From positions 6,761,501 through 6,825,500 of the forward strand of contig JAFFSR010000218.1 of assembly GCA_017163975.1 (NCBI GenBank): a stretch of DNA of 64,000 bases. Reading direction: 5' to 3'. Both the position numbers and the translations under genes were made by a program. Below, in pieces: positions 12,099-26,703 of the stretch (its first letter is position 1; every line of letters begins with the position of its first letter). Source of the DNA: Anastatus disparis. Its lineage: Eukaryota > Arthropoda > Insecta > Hymenoptera > Eupelmidae. The notes beneath the pieces are model-generated. The model saw only the letters and a program-made list of their open reading frames with translations. It was not told the DNA's origin and searched no databases.

Positions 12099-14670
12099 AC
12101 AAAATACTGTTATTTTTATTAAAAACGATTGATCGTATCTTTAATTTTAACGCACTTCTGTGTTAAAAACATACCATATTTGTGTTATAAATAATGAACG
12201 AACTTTATGTCGATTTTGAAATAAAATTTAAATAATAACCAACATTTAATACAAAAATTTGTTTATAATTTGACACAAAATTTTTACACGCTATTAATTA
12301 ATTTAACAGTAAAATTATAATATTAATCGAAATTTTTTATAGTGTAAATATTTAAATTAGACTTGAAATTCAAATACTTGACAATTTGCTTTGAACAAAT
12401 TTGTCCCAATTTTTTTCTTCGACAAAATAAACATTAAAAAGAAATTACTAACTCAACTTTTTTTTTAAGTATCTTCCAAAGGTAAAAAAAGGTACTCTCA
12501 AACTCACAGACTCACAGTACACATTCTTATCAAATATTTACCACGTGTCATCGGCTGCACACCTTTGGAGACAGCGTGTACATGTATATATATGAAACGT
12601 GCTTCTTTCAAAGAGACATTCCGAAAAAATTCAACGGTGTACGTCCCCGAAGTAATACATATATATAACTTAAGCCTAAAGCTATATATGCAGTGTATAT
12701 GTATATACATATATAAAGTGGCATATAACAGACTTGTTCGGTCGGTCGGTCAGCCACTGAAAGTATGTCAATAGGAGAGCAAACAAATACGTATACACAC
12801 ACCATAGACACAAATGTATATATACATACAACGAAATTCCTTATGTTCGATTAACCCACTCACGAATATCTATGTCTATATACAAGGCGACCCTAATATC
12901 ATTTTTACAACAAAAACTGAAAAAAAGAAGAAAAATTTATGCGTTCCGTGCATCACGAGCATACGAAAATTTTCTATTTTAGGTAAAAGCGAATAAGATA
13001 TACAACACCGCGTATATATTTGCAAAATTCGTGTATATATACGAATATATAATTGAAGATTATTAAGTGAAGTGTGAATAAGCAGGTGTTCGCAAGATTT
13101 TAGATTTCTAAGTGAACGCAAGAACATAAATTAATGAGCAAATTATAACCGGTGTAGTATATACGAGTGCACTTTGCTATAAAGCAACTTTAACGATTTT
13201 CTATGATTTCGCGGGTATTTTAAAATAAAAAAAGTATTCAAGAGAGATTAAAGGTCGATTTCGCGCCAACGCGTATACACGAGTTTTCTTTTTTTATTTA
13301 ACGGAGATATCTGTATGATTAGTGAAAATTTGTTTAATTGGTCTAAATAATACTTGACCTTATAATTATTTTTATAATTTGATAATTATATAATCAAACG
13401 GAATCACAGCCATAATTTTATTAATTGTGCCAGTGTAATACATTTCAATTTTTTAAATGTTTTAAATACTGCCTTCAAATGCGTAATTATTGTGAAATTC
13501 TTTATAATTTCAATTGAACTATAAAGAATTAAAGTCAATCATTTATAATATTATATAAAACATTTACCAAATTGATAATACCAACACTAAAATGATGTTG
13601 AAATATTTTACATTTCTTGAAAAAAATGTCAAATCTGCTCACTGAAAACATTGTTAAATTCAATTGAAAACTGAAAATTAGAAATCTCGAAATTTTCTCT
13701 TAAAAATCTCTTTTTTCTCTCTCCCCGATACTAACCATAATCTCGTCAAATTAGCAATAGATAATTTATAGCTCGTAGAGTAATGCTGCTTTATAAAACC
13801 ATCCACTTTCTAATAAGTTCAATGTTATTCTCTGAAGCCTATAAACACGCTGCAATGTCGTGAGTCACACATACATATATTGTCTATTTCTACCGGAATG
13901 ACCGAAGCGCGCATTTTAAATGCATGTATTATAAGAATCTTCTTCTCTCTTTTTCTTCTTCTTTTTTTTTGCTATATATGCATGCACGCGTGTGATTTAC
14001 TACGGCGATTCTTAAACCGTAAGTGTTTAACAGCTGTTTCGTTATATCTAGTTGGAATAGCCGTTAATAATTCAAGATTCTTGTATATCTCCTCTCTAGC
14101 ATGTGAATAGATGAAATAATGGTTAGACGTTTGTATGGCTTATAATGGTGTGCATGTATATTGGAAAAAAAAATGCATGCATTGTAAGAAGATGACATTG
14201 TTGGGTGTTAAGGTGATAAATTTTATTAATGATTATAAATTCAAAAATTATTTTGACAACACTTTTTTAGAATTTGTAACAAATAAAAAAATTTTAGTAT
14301 AGTATGACGTATACAATGATCTATAACGGAATATAAATTGTTAACAACTGCTTTTATAGTATGTTTTTTCGTAGAGATCATTAAATTAAAACAATTTTTT
14401 TAATTTACTGGATTCTTTAATGAAATTAGATGTTACATTAATGAATTAGTAAATGTTAATAAGGCACATATTTTTAAATTTTTCAAAAACTTAAAAATAT
14501 TCTGTAAAAATAAGTTCTGTATGGAAGACTATCCCGTTTGCTATAATTAGTCAGTGAAAATATATACAAATAAATTTTACAATAAAGACTGCATAAAAAT
14601 GTAAATAATCTAGTAAAAATACTAAAAAAAATAGGTATATATATATACAAATGTTAACTAAAACTATATT
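12099..14670. other. No gene seen
   Basis: AT-rich sequence with several overlapping open frames on both strands around 12504-13127, none of which looks protein-like. At 12740-12756 there is a (CGGT)n-like stretch in a GC-richer island, about 30 bases after a TATATAAA word. I cannot show that this is a promoter. Confidence 0.5.
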
Positions 14671-14882
14671 TTAAGACGACTTCGGAGATCAGGTTAAGTT
14701 TCATTTTTCGGTTTACAAATCACGCTTTTAATACATAAAATTTTTCAGATCATTTAATTTTCCACCACTTTTGAAATCTACAGAATGGTGGAAAACTTAA
14801 AATTCAATAAATTTTATGAACTAAAAGCGTAATTTGTAAACAACGAAATGGAAATTCAACACAACTTCCGAAGCCGTCTTAA
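14671..14882. mobile_element. TTAA-ended inverted-repeat element, copy 1
   Basis: The two ends are imperfect reverse complements over 60-90 bases. The left end begins TTAAGACGACTTCGGAGAT and continues to TTTACAAATCACGCTTTTA. The right end reads TAAAAGCGTAATTTGTAAA and finishes TCCGAAGCCGTCTTAA. It is about 212 bp with no coding capacity. Its size, long terminal inverted repeats and TTAA at both borders fit a non-autonomous DNA transposon (MITE). The best-preserved copy of the family in this window. Confidence 0.85.
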
Positions 14883-16000
14883 TTTAAAATTCGAAGCGAA
14901 TCCATTGAATAATTTTTAAGTATTTTAGCAACACATACATGCATGCACGCATCGTGCTCATAGACAGTTTTAAAAATTACAATTTGAAATTTTTTAACCT
15001 AATGTATAAACCCATAAATCAAAAAATTAAAAAAAAATTTTTGCTATTGATACAAAACTTTCTCTGCGAGAAAGCAAACTTCAAAAAATTAACTTAAAAA
15101 AAGACATAATAGAATAAAAGTATGACACATAAATAATTACATCACTAGTCGTCTGTGCTAATTTAAAATAATTAAGAAAATTTCACTCGACGGTAGGGTT
15201 CCTAATATGGGCCATTCCCAAATATGGACCACCAAGATTTCTCGTAAACTACATGATGTCGTCTATTGACAATAGTTTCATTGATTACATTTTATAACTA
15301 ATTTTTCTAATATTGAATTTCATAATTATCAGTTGCATTTCCAAAGTAAAAAAAATGATTTTTTACTATGCACATCCTGAAACTTTTCCAGAATTGAAAT
15401 TTAAAATGTTGTAGCGTCGACAAGGCATGTGTTAACGAGTGTATTACACAGTCTTGTTACATTGTAGGCACAAAGTATTTCAGGCACGTAAAATGTAAAC
15501 AAATTTTTTTTTTAAGTAAATAGTAAAAATATAATTCCAAATATAGTGCATATTGTGAGTTCATATGAAACAAATCATAAACCATATTAGAATATATTAA
15601 TTCAGTTATTTACGTAAATTAAAACTACTTAAAATATATTAATTTTAATAATTCATTTAATAAACACCTTACATATGTATTTATTTTATATCTTTAATGA
15701 TTTATTATATGGATCCGCATTGAGAGTCTATTTTCAAATTTGCAATTTTATTTTTGGTACACTGACAGAAATGTTATCTACAGGCAAACGGAATATACTT
15801 AGTCCTAGTATAAATATGTTTGTTTTACGTCCTAGCATAAATCCACTTGAAGGTAACATAATATCTTTGCAGCAAAAATTACAATTTTGATTCAAACATT
15901 TAGTTACTTGTATCTAATGGATTTAGTTTCCCTTCTAAATGATACATCAATAAGGAGTCATCCACTTGTTGTGAGATAACTTTTCTGTCAGTGTACTTTA

Positions 16001-16205
16001 TCAAGATGAATTCGAAAATTAGGTTAGGTTTCATTTTTTATTTTATAAATTACGCTTTTTTAATTTATGAAATTTTTCAGATTTTCAATTTTTTACCATT
16101 TTTGAAACCCATAAAAAACTTTCAAATCCAAAAAAATGTCAAAAACTGAAAGCAATTTGTAATCTACGAAATGTAATTTAGCTCAACTTCGATAATCACT
16201 TTGAA
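16001..16205. mobile_element. TTAA-ended inverted-repeat element, copy 2 (diverged)
   Basis: The left end, TCAAGATGAATTCGAAAATTAGGTTAGGTTTCATTTTT, aligns to the family terminus, followed by AAATTACGCTTTT. The right end reads AATTTGTAATCTACGAAATG and CAACTTCGATAATCACTTTGAA. About 205 bp. Both terminal TTAA words have decayed (TCAA and TGAA). Confidence 0.75.
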
Positions 16206-17810
16206 TTCTTCTCATTTTATCTGTTTATAATTTCCTTATATTATTTTTGTCTTTTTTTGACATCATTCAAACACGTTTAGGCTTAAAAATATTTTTTAGA
16301 TTTTTGTATAATCTGAAATTTGCACCATCTACATCATAAGCCTTTGTAAACTATCCTATGTAAACTGAAAAAAATTCCTCTCTTTATTAGAATGTACTTG
16401 GTAATTACTTTTTCTTGGTATAACCTTTCCTTAACCGAATTAGAGTCTAAATTTTAATTACAAACACTAATTAAAGCACATTACATCTACTAGTTGATGC
16501 TTGTCGTGCAAAATTCGCGTAAAGATTATAAAAGAAACGAAAAAAAGGAGATCACATAAAAATATAATAAGAAAACAAGAAAAAATATACTTTTATAGTT
16601 ATAAGAGTTACAAGTTTATCCGTGGAAGCTGCGCTGCATAGCAGTAAAAGGGATTTTCTGTGAAGAATCAACTTGGGGGGAAAACAACTTAAAAAGAGCG
16701 TGAAACGATTCCACGAAAAAGCATGCAACTCTAAGAAGATACATTAAACTCGTAAGATATACTATGGTTTGGTTATGTTGTTTTTTTTTCTTATTACTTT
16801 GTTTTGCATGACTACTTTACGTTTAGACATTAATAAAATGTCTTTATGATTGTACTCCTCTTACTTTCTTTGAATAAATTAATTGGACATATTTTACTTT
16901 TTGCGCATAACTACTGGACTTTTAGTGCGTTGTGAATATTACATGTATTCAAGTTGAATTATGTAAGATAACCTCTACATGTACGAACAAGGAAATCAGT
17001 TGTTCTTAATGATTTTTATCATTAGATTGCATTAAATATTATTTTTATAAGCATTGATAATTAATGTTTTATTTACTTTCATATCATATTTTATCTAAAC
17101 CAGATATTAATATGACATTCATTTATCATTATGATGAAAGGCAATGACTTTATTTTTTTATCAAATACTAACATTTTCTTTTGTTGAAATATATAACCTA
17201 TAAATTAATGCATTTGATCAAAAAAACCAGATACAAAATAAAAAAAGCTTTTCAAATCACTTTGCAATACTATTATTATATACTTTATGATGAAACTGAT
17301 CAATCCATTAGTATCGATTATGCAACGTTTCATGACTTTAAATTTTTTTCGAAGAACCCGTATGAAAAAAAATCTTTAAAAAAAAACTTGCACCTTTCAA
17401 TTATTATGTATTTTACCTTCACTTGAATTAATATTATTAATATGCCCAATACGGTGTGTCATAATTGATTGATGTAGATTTAAGTGTATATTATAAATTA
17501 ATTTTTAAATTACTTGAAAGAACGTATTTTAAATAACCTAAAAAAGGTAAATATTAGAGAGTCAATCGAATGACGAAAACATTAATGATTTTAAGGAGAC
17601 GTCGAATAGTAAATGGAATAAATCAATAATTATTGTCAAATACAAATTTTTACTATATAAGACTGAACCTCTTCATGTAAATTAATTACTTTGAAGAAAA
17701 TTAAAACAGTTAATTTTGCAGTTACTGTATTATTAATTATTGCAACAAGACTTAAAAAACGATTAATTCATAAGCTTCAGAGGTTCATTTATTAACTGGA
17801 TAACCCTAGA

Positions 17811-18056
17811 ATGATCGAAGAATTCTATAAAGAAATTTTTAATTTAACGGAAATCAATTTTTATACAAAATACGATACATCATCTACCATTTATTTTTCT
17901 AATATCAATAAAAAAAACTTTAGACATTATCATTCTATGACAAGACAAACGTGGGAAAATTTCTTACAACATAACCTATCCTATAAAGAAAAAACAAAAA
18001 CTTTAACTTTAGCCATCCCTTATCTCATCACACAGCAGGGATTCATACATACATAG
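17811..18056 (+). other. Open frame of 81 codons, function unknown and doubtful
   Basis: A frame from an ATG at 17811 to a stop at 18056, rich in Asn/Lys/Thr/Tyr/Phe. It has no recognisable domain and no splice sites tying it to other exons. It is listed only because its start is an ATG and its composition is slightly less homopolymeric than other chance frames here. I think it is probably not a gene. Confidence 0.1.
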
Positions 18057-18605
18057 AACGAAAGGCATTAAAGTCTCCGCGCATCTTCTTCTTCGTCTTC
18101 ATAGTCGTGCAATTTGCAGGTCGCTAAGTTTTACGCTTCGCATATGACACGCGCGAAATGTGATATCTTTTCTCTTCCTCTCTTCTTCTTTATTATTATT
18201 TTTTTTTTCTGTTTTTTTTTGTTTAGGTTAGGTGTTTGGTCTTATATACTTACACAAAGTCTCTTCTCAAGTTGTGCTATGCCTTCGAGGAAAAACTTTG
18301 TGACTTCCTGTTTATGCGCTGAGTTCTTTAAGTGTTAAAAGGTTTCTTTATTTTTAAGGAGGATGAGTGGACGAAAGAAAAAGTGGATACGAAAGATTTT
18401 ATTCCGAAGTTATAATTTCAATTAAATGTGAAGGTTGTGATGCACATGTACTACGATGTTGATGTTTTCTTTTGTTGGATGTTAAAGTTAGGTTGTCTTT
18501 GTTTTAATTTTTAATGACTGAGGTCATGATAATTCACAAAAAATTAAAATGGTGCTTTTCGATACTAGTGCGTTAAAGTATTTATTAATTAACACACTTT
18601 CATCG

Positions 18606-18684
18606 AAAAATATTTTATACCACTATAACCACAAAATCATAACTTTAATATGATCATTCGGCTCTCGTGGTATAAAATATTTTT
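18606..18684. repeat. Perfect 18-bp inverted repeat
   Basis: AAAAATATTTTATACCAC (18606-18623) is the exact reverse complement of GTGGTATAAAATATTTTT (18667-18684), with a 43-base spacer. Weaker symmetry (AGTGCGTTAAA / GAGTGCGTCTAA) extends outside the arms, so it may be the core of a larger decayed element. Confidence 0.75.
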
Positions 18685-20189
18685 TTATACTGAGTGCGTC
18701 TAATTGTACATTAGAGGTTAATTGCGTTGCATAAAATACAATTTTTCGAACGCTGTATTTACTGACAGAATGTCTATAAATTTTAGAAATCGATGTTTTT
18801 TATCATCAATCTCTATTTCAAAATATAAAAAATATTTATCTTATCTTAGAACAATATTTACATCCTCATTTATTTAAATAAACCACTATTTAAATAATTC
18901 ATTATCTGTATTTTTTTCTCATAATTACGAATGTAAATGGGTAGAATAAAAAGAATCTGATTTAATTGAAAAATAAATAAAATAAGAGAAATTGAATATA
19001 TAATAAAATAACAGTTAATACCATATCATTAATTCCATTGCATTGTGCAGATAATAAAATTTTATATTGAAGATGAATCAATTGACCAAGACGTGTACCT
19101 TTTATATAAATGATGATCGATTGGTTTGATCCTACTACATGATAGTCATAAAAGAACAGGGGTATAACAAATAAACTTGATTCGTCCATTAAAACTGATT
19201 TACATTTCAATTAGATGAATGATATAAATATAATATAAAAAAATTAAAAATAATTTTTATTCACCATTTTTAAGTAAACGTAAAATTAAAATTTTTTGGA
19301 TTCTAATTGAAGTTAAAGGATTAAAATGTAGAATTAAAAAAACGTATTTGAAGTTAATAAAACTAACATTGTAATTTTTTACGTTACCTAATCAATGACG
19401 TACACTTTTCTCTAATTCATTCAAACATAAAAGATTCAATTTATTTTTTTAATGTTTCTTTTTTTTTGCATTTTAGAATTCAATATTAGAGACTATTAAA
19501 GTTCTTCTTACCGAGTAAACTAAAATTCTGTTGAATCATAATCCCAGAAGTCTATAAAAGCAAAAACATTTTTTTCATTTTTTGTCCCCATTAAAAACCA
19601 TTTTCTTCATCTACCTTAAATGAAAAAAAAAAGAATTGAAAAAAATAAGACGAAACGAACCACAGCATCGTAAGAACAAATCAACTTCGTAGTTTTTCCT
19701 TTCTCTTTCTTCTCTGCTGCTGTTGTGTTGAGAGCTCGATATCGCGCGTTTTTCACCATCGTCAAGCTTGTTTCTTCGAATTGCCTTTCTCTCTTGTATC
19801 TTTTACCTTCGTGTTCATAAATTTTTTTTATTCCTTATTTTTTTTCTTTTTTATTCAACCGACTCCCCAATGTAATCTCCTCTTCGGGCGCCATTGTTTC
19901 GGTATTCTTATACGTGTATAGGAACAATTGCTTTTGGAGATTTGAGCGATGCTGAAATGGTTTTTTTATGTCATTGTACTGTGGGTTAATGGCGAATATC
20001 AAAAGTAAAACAAAAAAAAGAAAAGTTTGAGTGATATTCAATTGTTTGATTTATTATTTATTTGTTAAGAGGTGAAAATGTTGATTTTGCAATACATTAA
20101 AGGTATACCGTAGATTAATTTTTATCATTAAAAATCAATAACAGTTAAATATTTTCATTTTATCTTTTCTTCAAAGAAAATTTCTTAAA

Positions 20190-20330
20190 TTAAAGCGACT
20201 ACATTTTCTTTAGATTTTTAAGTTTTTTACCAATTTATGGATTTTAAAAGATCTGAAAAATTTCACAAATTAAAAGCATGATTTGCAAACTAAAAAATAA
20301 AATCTAACCTAATCTTCGAAGTCGCCTTAA
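20190..20330. mobile_element. TTAA-ended inverted-repeat element, copy 3 (internally deleted)
   Basis: The right terminus is well kept: GATTTGCAAACTAAAAAATAAAATCTAACCTAATC then TTCGAAGTCGCCTTAA. On the left only TTAAAGCGACTAC remains before unrelated internal sequence, so most of the left inverted repeat has been lost. About 141 bp. Confidence 0.75.
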
Positions 20331-21235
20331 AATATTTATAAAATTATATTGCTTAAAATTATGAATGCTAAGTTAATTTCATTTAATATTATATTTAAGC
20401 AACATTGCAGAAACTTTGAAACACTATTAAAATATCTATTTTCTAAAAGTTCTATTAAGTTTTTTAATAATTGGTAGATTTCTACAATAGTATAATTACT
20501 TTTTCAGCATGCGAAGATTTAACGTTTTAGCAATTGAAGCGTAATAGCTATGATTTCTCAACCTCGACTTTCGACGCGGAAGTTTTTAAAAACCCAATGA
20601 ACCTTTTAAAATAGCTTCTTACATATTATTATTATTATAAATTCATAAAATTTATGAATTCGTTAAAAGCACATTTATAATATACATAGAATTAAACATT
20701 ATTTCTTCATGTAAAAATATATTTAATAATCCTATTATATGGCTTTATTTAAACGAGAAAAATCATATAAACAAAAATAAAGTTTGATTAATTTAATGGG
20801 TCTATATATGTACACGGTTAAAAGGATAAAATGATATTTTTTTTTAAACTGTCAATAAATGAGTTTCGGTTCACCGGTCCCGGAAGTTGTCTACTTTATA
20901 TTTATATAGGATTTACATTTTTTGAGAATACAAATGTAATATGACTCATATACGTCTACATCATTATCTCTTCCTCATTGCAATCAAGTTGTTCTTTTTC
21001 TATCTCTTTTGGACTTTATTACAAAAATATTCAAATTGAAACATAATAAAAAAAGATACAAATTTTTGTAAGAAATGGTGTATTTATAAAAATTTTAAAA
21101 GTCAATCGTAAAACAGTAAATATAAATAAAAATATTACAATAAAATTTTCGATATGGTGACTATATTAGCAAACTTTAAAAATAAACGTTCTCACGCAAA
21201 ATACACAAATATGAACTGTATTGAATTATAAAAAT

Positions 21236-21449
21236 TTAAGGCGACTTTGGAGATTAGGTTAGGTTTAATTTTTTAATTAACAAATCACGTTTAAAATTAA
21301 TAAAATGTTCAGATTTTAAAAATATTTTAAGATTTTTTGAAATCTACAAAATGGGGGATGGGCTTAAAAATTCAAAAAATGTTATAAACAAAAAGTGTGG
21401 TTAGCAAATTACGAAATTGAATTTCACCTAACCTTCGTAAATACCTTAA
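21236..21449. mobile_element. TTAA-ended inverted-repeat element, copy 4
   Basis: The left end TTAAGGCGACTTTGGAGATTAGGTTAGGTTTAATTTTT is followed by AACAAATCACGTTTAAAATTAATAAAAT. The right end has TAGCAAATTACGAAATTGAATTTCACCTAACCTTCG and ends ACCTTAA. About 214 bp, close to copy 1 in length. TTAA is intact at both borders. Confidence 0.85.
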
Positions 21450-24400
21450 GCATCAATATAAAACACTACACCTTCTACAATTCAAACCAAATAAAGTTCA
21501 ATTGAGTCTAACAACTAGTTGTAAAAAGATTCCATTAGTTGGAAAGTCTATCACCTCATCAGATTCTCCAATCACATAGAAAAAACGAAACAATTTAGCC
21601 TAGAAAGAAAAAAAAAAGGTTCACAAAAGGAAAGTCACCTTTATAGAAGAGACCTAGAAATAAAAAAAATCGGAAATTCCATGTACAATATATCTAGATA
21701 TACGTTAAACAAAAAAAAAAAAATAAAAGAAGAGTACATGTAGGTAATACTTGTTCGATAACGGCACTTTTAAAATAAAAAAAAATAAAACATTAGAGTG
21801 CTGCTCGCGTCCGTCGTTGTTGTCGTGACTCGATTAAAAGCATCTCTATTATCAAAAAGGGTACTCTCCTGGTATATATATCTATTTCAATATAATATAA
21901 GATACAAAAGGTTACTAGGTCTCTTTTTCTCTTCAATAAAGCATTAGTTATTGCATAATAGATGCGCCACATATATACATCAATTCGTTTATGAACGAAA
22001 GAATGCGCGAAATGATTATTATTCGCCAAGACAATGAACAACGATGATGATGCAAATTATGTGTATAGGTTATGTTTAGCAGGCATATTTTTCATTGACT
22101 GTTATACATGTATGGTAAATAAAGCTGTTATTTTTTTTTTCTTTATTGTTGTTCTATAGATTTCAACTTTCAAATTGAGACCACAATAATGGCCAATTTT
22201 GAATATATTGCAAATGATAAAAGAATATGAAGTTTCTCTTTTCATATATAATGGCATGCTTGTATCGGTCGCCACATATATATGTATTTGATATTGCGTT
22301 ATTAAGCTTTTAATTTGTATTCATAATGGTGATACGGTAATAATTAAAGCGAATAATACTTGTAATATCGTTACATTGTAATAATACGTAATAATATGCT
22401 GTATTAAAAAAAAAAAGTAATGTTGTCTCGCTTATATTTTAATTATGTGCGCGCTCATGAATTTCGAATTTAACGTATACATAAAATGATATACGTGTTA
22501 AATTGATTTTTGCACAAGATAAATTCGTTTTTTATAATAAGTTTTATTGTATCTTTTCTTATTGAATTAAAATTTTTTTTTTTCAATTTTAATATTTCAA
22601 TTATGGTTATAAAGGCGGTTGTTGTAGTAGTGCTTTATTTTTTTTAATTGCATTTCTTCGAATATATGCTGCACAAAATAATCATATTTCTCGTAATTTT
22701 AATAAATAAGGCTAATCATTTTCTTTAATGTTATTAAAATTTTAATATTCGCAAATCCATAAATTCCAATAAATTTCCTCAAAAAAGAAAAGCTTTCTCA
22801 TTATAAATTAATATAAACTGTATCAAAATCCATTAGCCAATACTCCATATTAAAACGAACCTCTTTCATAAATACATTGATATTATTTTACTCTCGCGCG
22901 AAAGTTTAAAACGATAAGGAAGAAGTCAAGTATATTACATACCGCGGGCATCAGTACTCAGAATCATAATCTCATCCATGAATAAAAGTAAATGAAAGCG
23001 CGCGCGCGGGCGCTATATGTATAGAAGCGGATTCGAATCATTTACTTTCTACCTTATAAGCTATATATATGTACATTATACACTTTGCTTTGCTTACTTT
23101 GCTTTTGAAAGACAATCGAAGGGAGTTTTTTTTACAAGGTACTTGTATTGTATATTAGGTATACGTATATACCACTTTCACGATTGTCTTGACGCCTTGT
23201 ACTTTTCATGCGGCCGCGTTCTCATATTATTCAGATTGTGTACCTGTGTATAAAGGAGAGGATTATCTTATTCGAGCTCGTTTATCTTTTTTCTTTCTTT
23301 CTTTTTGTAGTCTTCAAACTTTCGATTGTAAATGCGATGAGATTATGTTATTTGGATTTGAACTCGTTTTTTTTTTTTGTTAGAACCGACGATTTATTGC
23401 ATCTTCAGTGATGATGAGCTTTATTGAATGAAATCGGATTAGCTGTTAGGGATTACTGGATTATTGTTGTCTGATTTCTTTTGAAGTGGAAAGTGATGAT
23501 TTTATAATGACTGGGATTTCGAAGATTTTCTGATTCAGAAATTTAAATTGATAATGTGAAGAAGTTGTAACAAAACACTATTTCTGAAGAAAACATAGCG
23601 TTAATTACAATTTATAATACTTATTCTAATATTCTACCATTTCTCATACCCATACCTGTTAATTTGTAACTTTCTTAAAAAAGGTGTCTCCATACCTTTT
23701 ATATAACACTATTATTGCTCAAAAGGATTTGCACGAATAAATCAGATATGATATTTAATTTTTTTCCCAATTTCGACAAAGTTCATAATCTTAGTATTTA
23801 TCCGATTTTTATAATTTTTTGATTTCTCCGTGTTAGTTTCGTAAAGAAAACAATAAAAGCTACTTTTGCTTTACTTTGGTGTCTGACATTATTTCGAATG
23901 AACAATTTTAAATCTCGCTCGAAACGAAACTGTGCGCTGGAGGGGGTATCAATCGAGCAAAAAATTCAAGAAGCGTATTTATTGGGTGTGGCGTTATTGG
24001 GAAAGAATACTGTACTGATTTTAAAATAAATTTCATAAATAATTTTAAGTAATTTTCCATTTTTAACCAACTTACATTAAGCAAGCTTTAATTATTAATC
24101 TTTTGATATAATAATTTAACAAAAGTATTTCAGTACAGCTCGAAACTAACGTATTAAGAACTTTTTTTTAGGTAGCTTTCACGAATTAGTTTCTGCGGTT
24201 ACACTGACGTAACATAAAGGCATAGCTCCAATTTTCTTGTAACAACAAAAAGAGCTCCATTTATATATATATACGTATATATTGGCAAGGCACATCGTTT
24301 ATACTTTGTACAAAAGGACTATTACGTTAACCGTTCGTGCGAACACGAGAGATAGAGATTGTAACTTCTGAAATTTTCACTTATATTATATAGACACGAA

Positions 24401-26703
24401 AACAAAAAGTTTTATTTTTATTTCTCTTTTTTTTTCCTCTAAATGTTCGGTATACAGACCCATTGATTTTAAAGAGTGAAGTTTTTTTTTTTTAAACAAA
24501 GTAGTCGAAAGATAATTTATGTTTATGTTATGCAATGGATAATAGACATAATAGAAATAACATATGAGGAAATGTTTAAAGTGCTTTAAATCAACCGTAA
24601 AAATGAAAAAAATTTATACGAATTTAAGATCATTGTTTAAAATTTTATTATTTGAAACATTTCTTTTATAATGTTACAAAAAAAAAACACGTTACAAAAA
24701 TATGGGAGCTTTTGCAACAGGAAGCAATAAATAAATGCCATTTATTTTAACAGTGGAGGTTAGTGTAAATTTAACTGTCTTCATAATAAATTTTAACTAA
24801 ATACAGTTTAGGAGATAGTGCACCCTTCCGCGTTCATTAATAGCTTGAAAAAAGTGTTAACTTTTTTTTCAAACTATATCATCATAAATTCATCGTGAAT
24901 AATTGCAAAAAATAAATGTCTCATCCGTAAATTAACATGTTTCTACACCTTATCGTTTCGTATATCTATAAAAATGATTCTATCTTACAGTAATTAATAT
25001 TTTACTTGTCAATTTCTGTCGTCTTCTTTATGCTTTTCAATATTGCTGCAAACATAAATCTAAATTGTTTCTAATAAATTGTAAAGTAAAAATATTGTAA
25101 CTAAAGATAATAAAACAAAAAAAATTAAAATTTGAAACGTTAAATAAAGTAGAGTGATATAATTCACTCTGATCTTGAAGTGAGCAAATAATTCACTTTC
25201 ATAAAGTAAGATTTTATTTTAATAAAATGAAATTCTCATCCTGATTTTAAGATTAAAATAAATTTATATTCTAAAATCGTGTAGATTGTCAACTTCCTTC
25301 ATTAGCGTTCGCATAATCATTAAATTTGAAGAAACGATAAATTAAGACAGTTGACAAAAAATCTGTAACATATGTTAAAATACATAACCTCAACTTCTAA
25401 AAAATGAAAATAAAAACAAATTATCCTTCTTACTCAGCAAACTATAAATAAGTACCTTTTATACAATTAAAAATCTTCCATCGCAAGGCGTCGGTGGCGT
25501 ATTTGCAAAGCGAAAGTACTTTCAGATGTTTTATATATATCTATACGTGAAATCGGTAGCTGAATATACACTGTGTATACGTATATATGCACAAAGTGAA
25601 AAAAAAAGTAAGAAAGAAAGAATGAGAGATGCCTCTTGAGAATCCTTGTAACCTCCTTTTGACCGGGAGTCTCTTATTCTCGTTACCCCAATTTCGTCGT
25701 TAGTATAATCCAAGCGAACTTATATTTATATATAACCTATACAGAACATTTTGTATTTATAATTGTATATATATGTATACATATATTTCACATCGGTAGA
25801 AACGATGGGAATTATTTTGTCTTTTTTTTTTCTCTTTCGACTTTGTGTGCTTTTTATTTATTTTAAACTTTTCTCGCATGGCTTTCCGATTTAATGATGG
25901 GTTTTGTTTTCGGAGCTACCGTGTGCGAGCAATGACGTATCTTTTAATGTGGGTCGCTTGTTATTATTTCTGATGTGGATAATATAGAGATATTTTGTTT
26001 CACCTTCGCTTTAATATTATTATTGTTATTATATTTGTGGGTGAGAGAAAAGAGCGAAACTTTTTTTTTTCTTCTTATTTTATAATTGACTTTTATTTTT
26101 ATTTCTTTCTTTTTAAATTTAGCTTGAGGAAGTGAAAATTCTACCTTCGCGTGTTTACAGAAGCGTATATATATTTATGTGATTATATGTAGAGAGATAC
26201 GATGAGTTTGCCAAAAAATTAACGACACAAACTTTCATTGTCAATGATTTGTTGATGATTTCATGCTTACTCCTTTTTTTTTAGAAAAAGAAAGAATATA
26301 GAGCAAACAAATTAAGATTTTTTTAGGACACACTATTATTTTTTATGATTATTAGGGTGTGTCTTCTTGTTAATAGTAGATTTTTGAATTGTACAGTCAT
26401 TCATTAAGTTCCTGGCATCCTTAATTTTATTCATCAAAATGACAATTTAGTAACGTATCATTTTGGACTGCGGAAGTACTTAATTTCTTGTTTGAGCTTG
26501 CTTAATGTACTTGTTTTTTTTTTAATTTCATTATAATTTTTAAGTTTATTATCATTTATATAAATATTTTATTATTTCTTGGCGAAAATAATACGAAAGA
26601 ATTGGGTAATTTCTGAAAATAATTTAACAAAGTATAAAATTAGTGAAAAATTTGAAAAAAATAATTAAATACATCTTATGATAATTAAAAATAAAAAAGA
26701 GCT

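Noticed and set aside
12710..12756. TATATAAA followed by (CGGT)n as a promoter
   Set aside because: TATA-like words are everywhere in this sequence; no start site or downstream exon can be shown.
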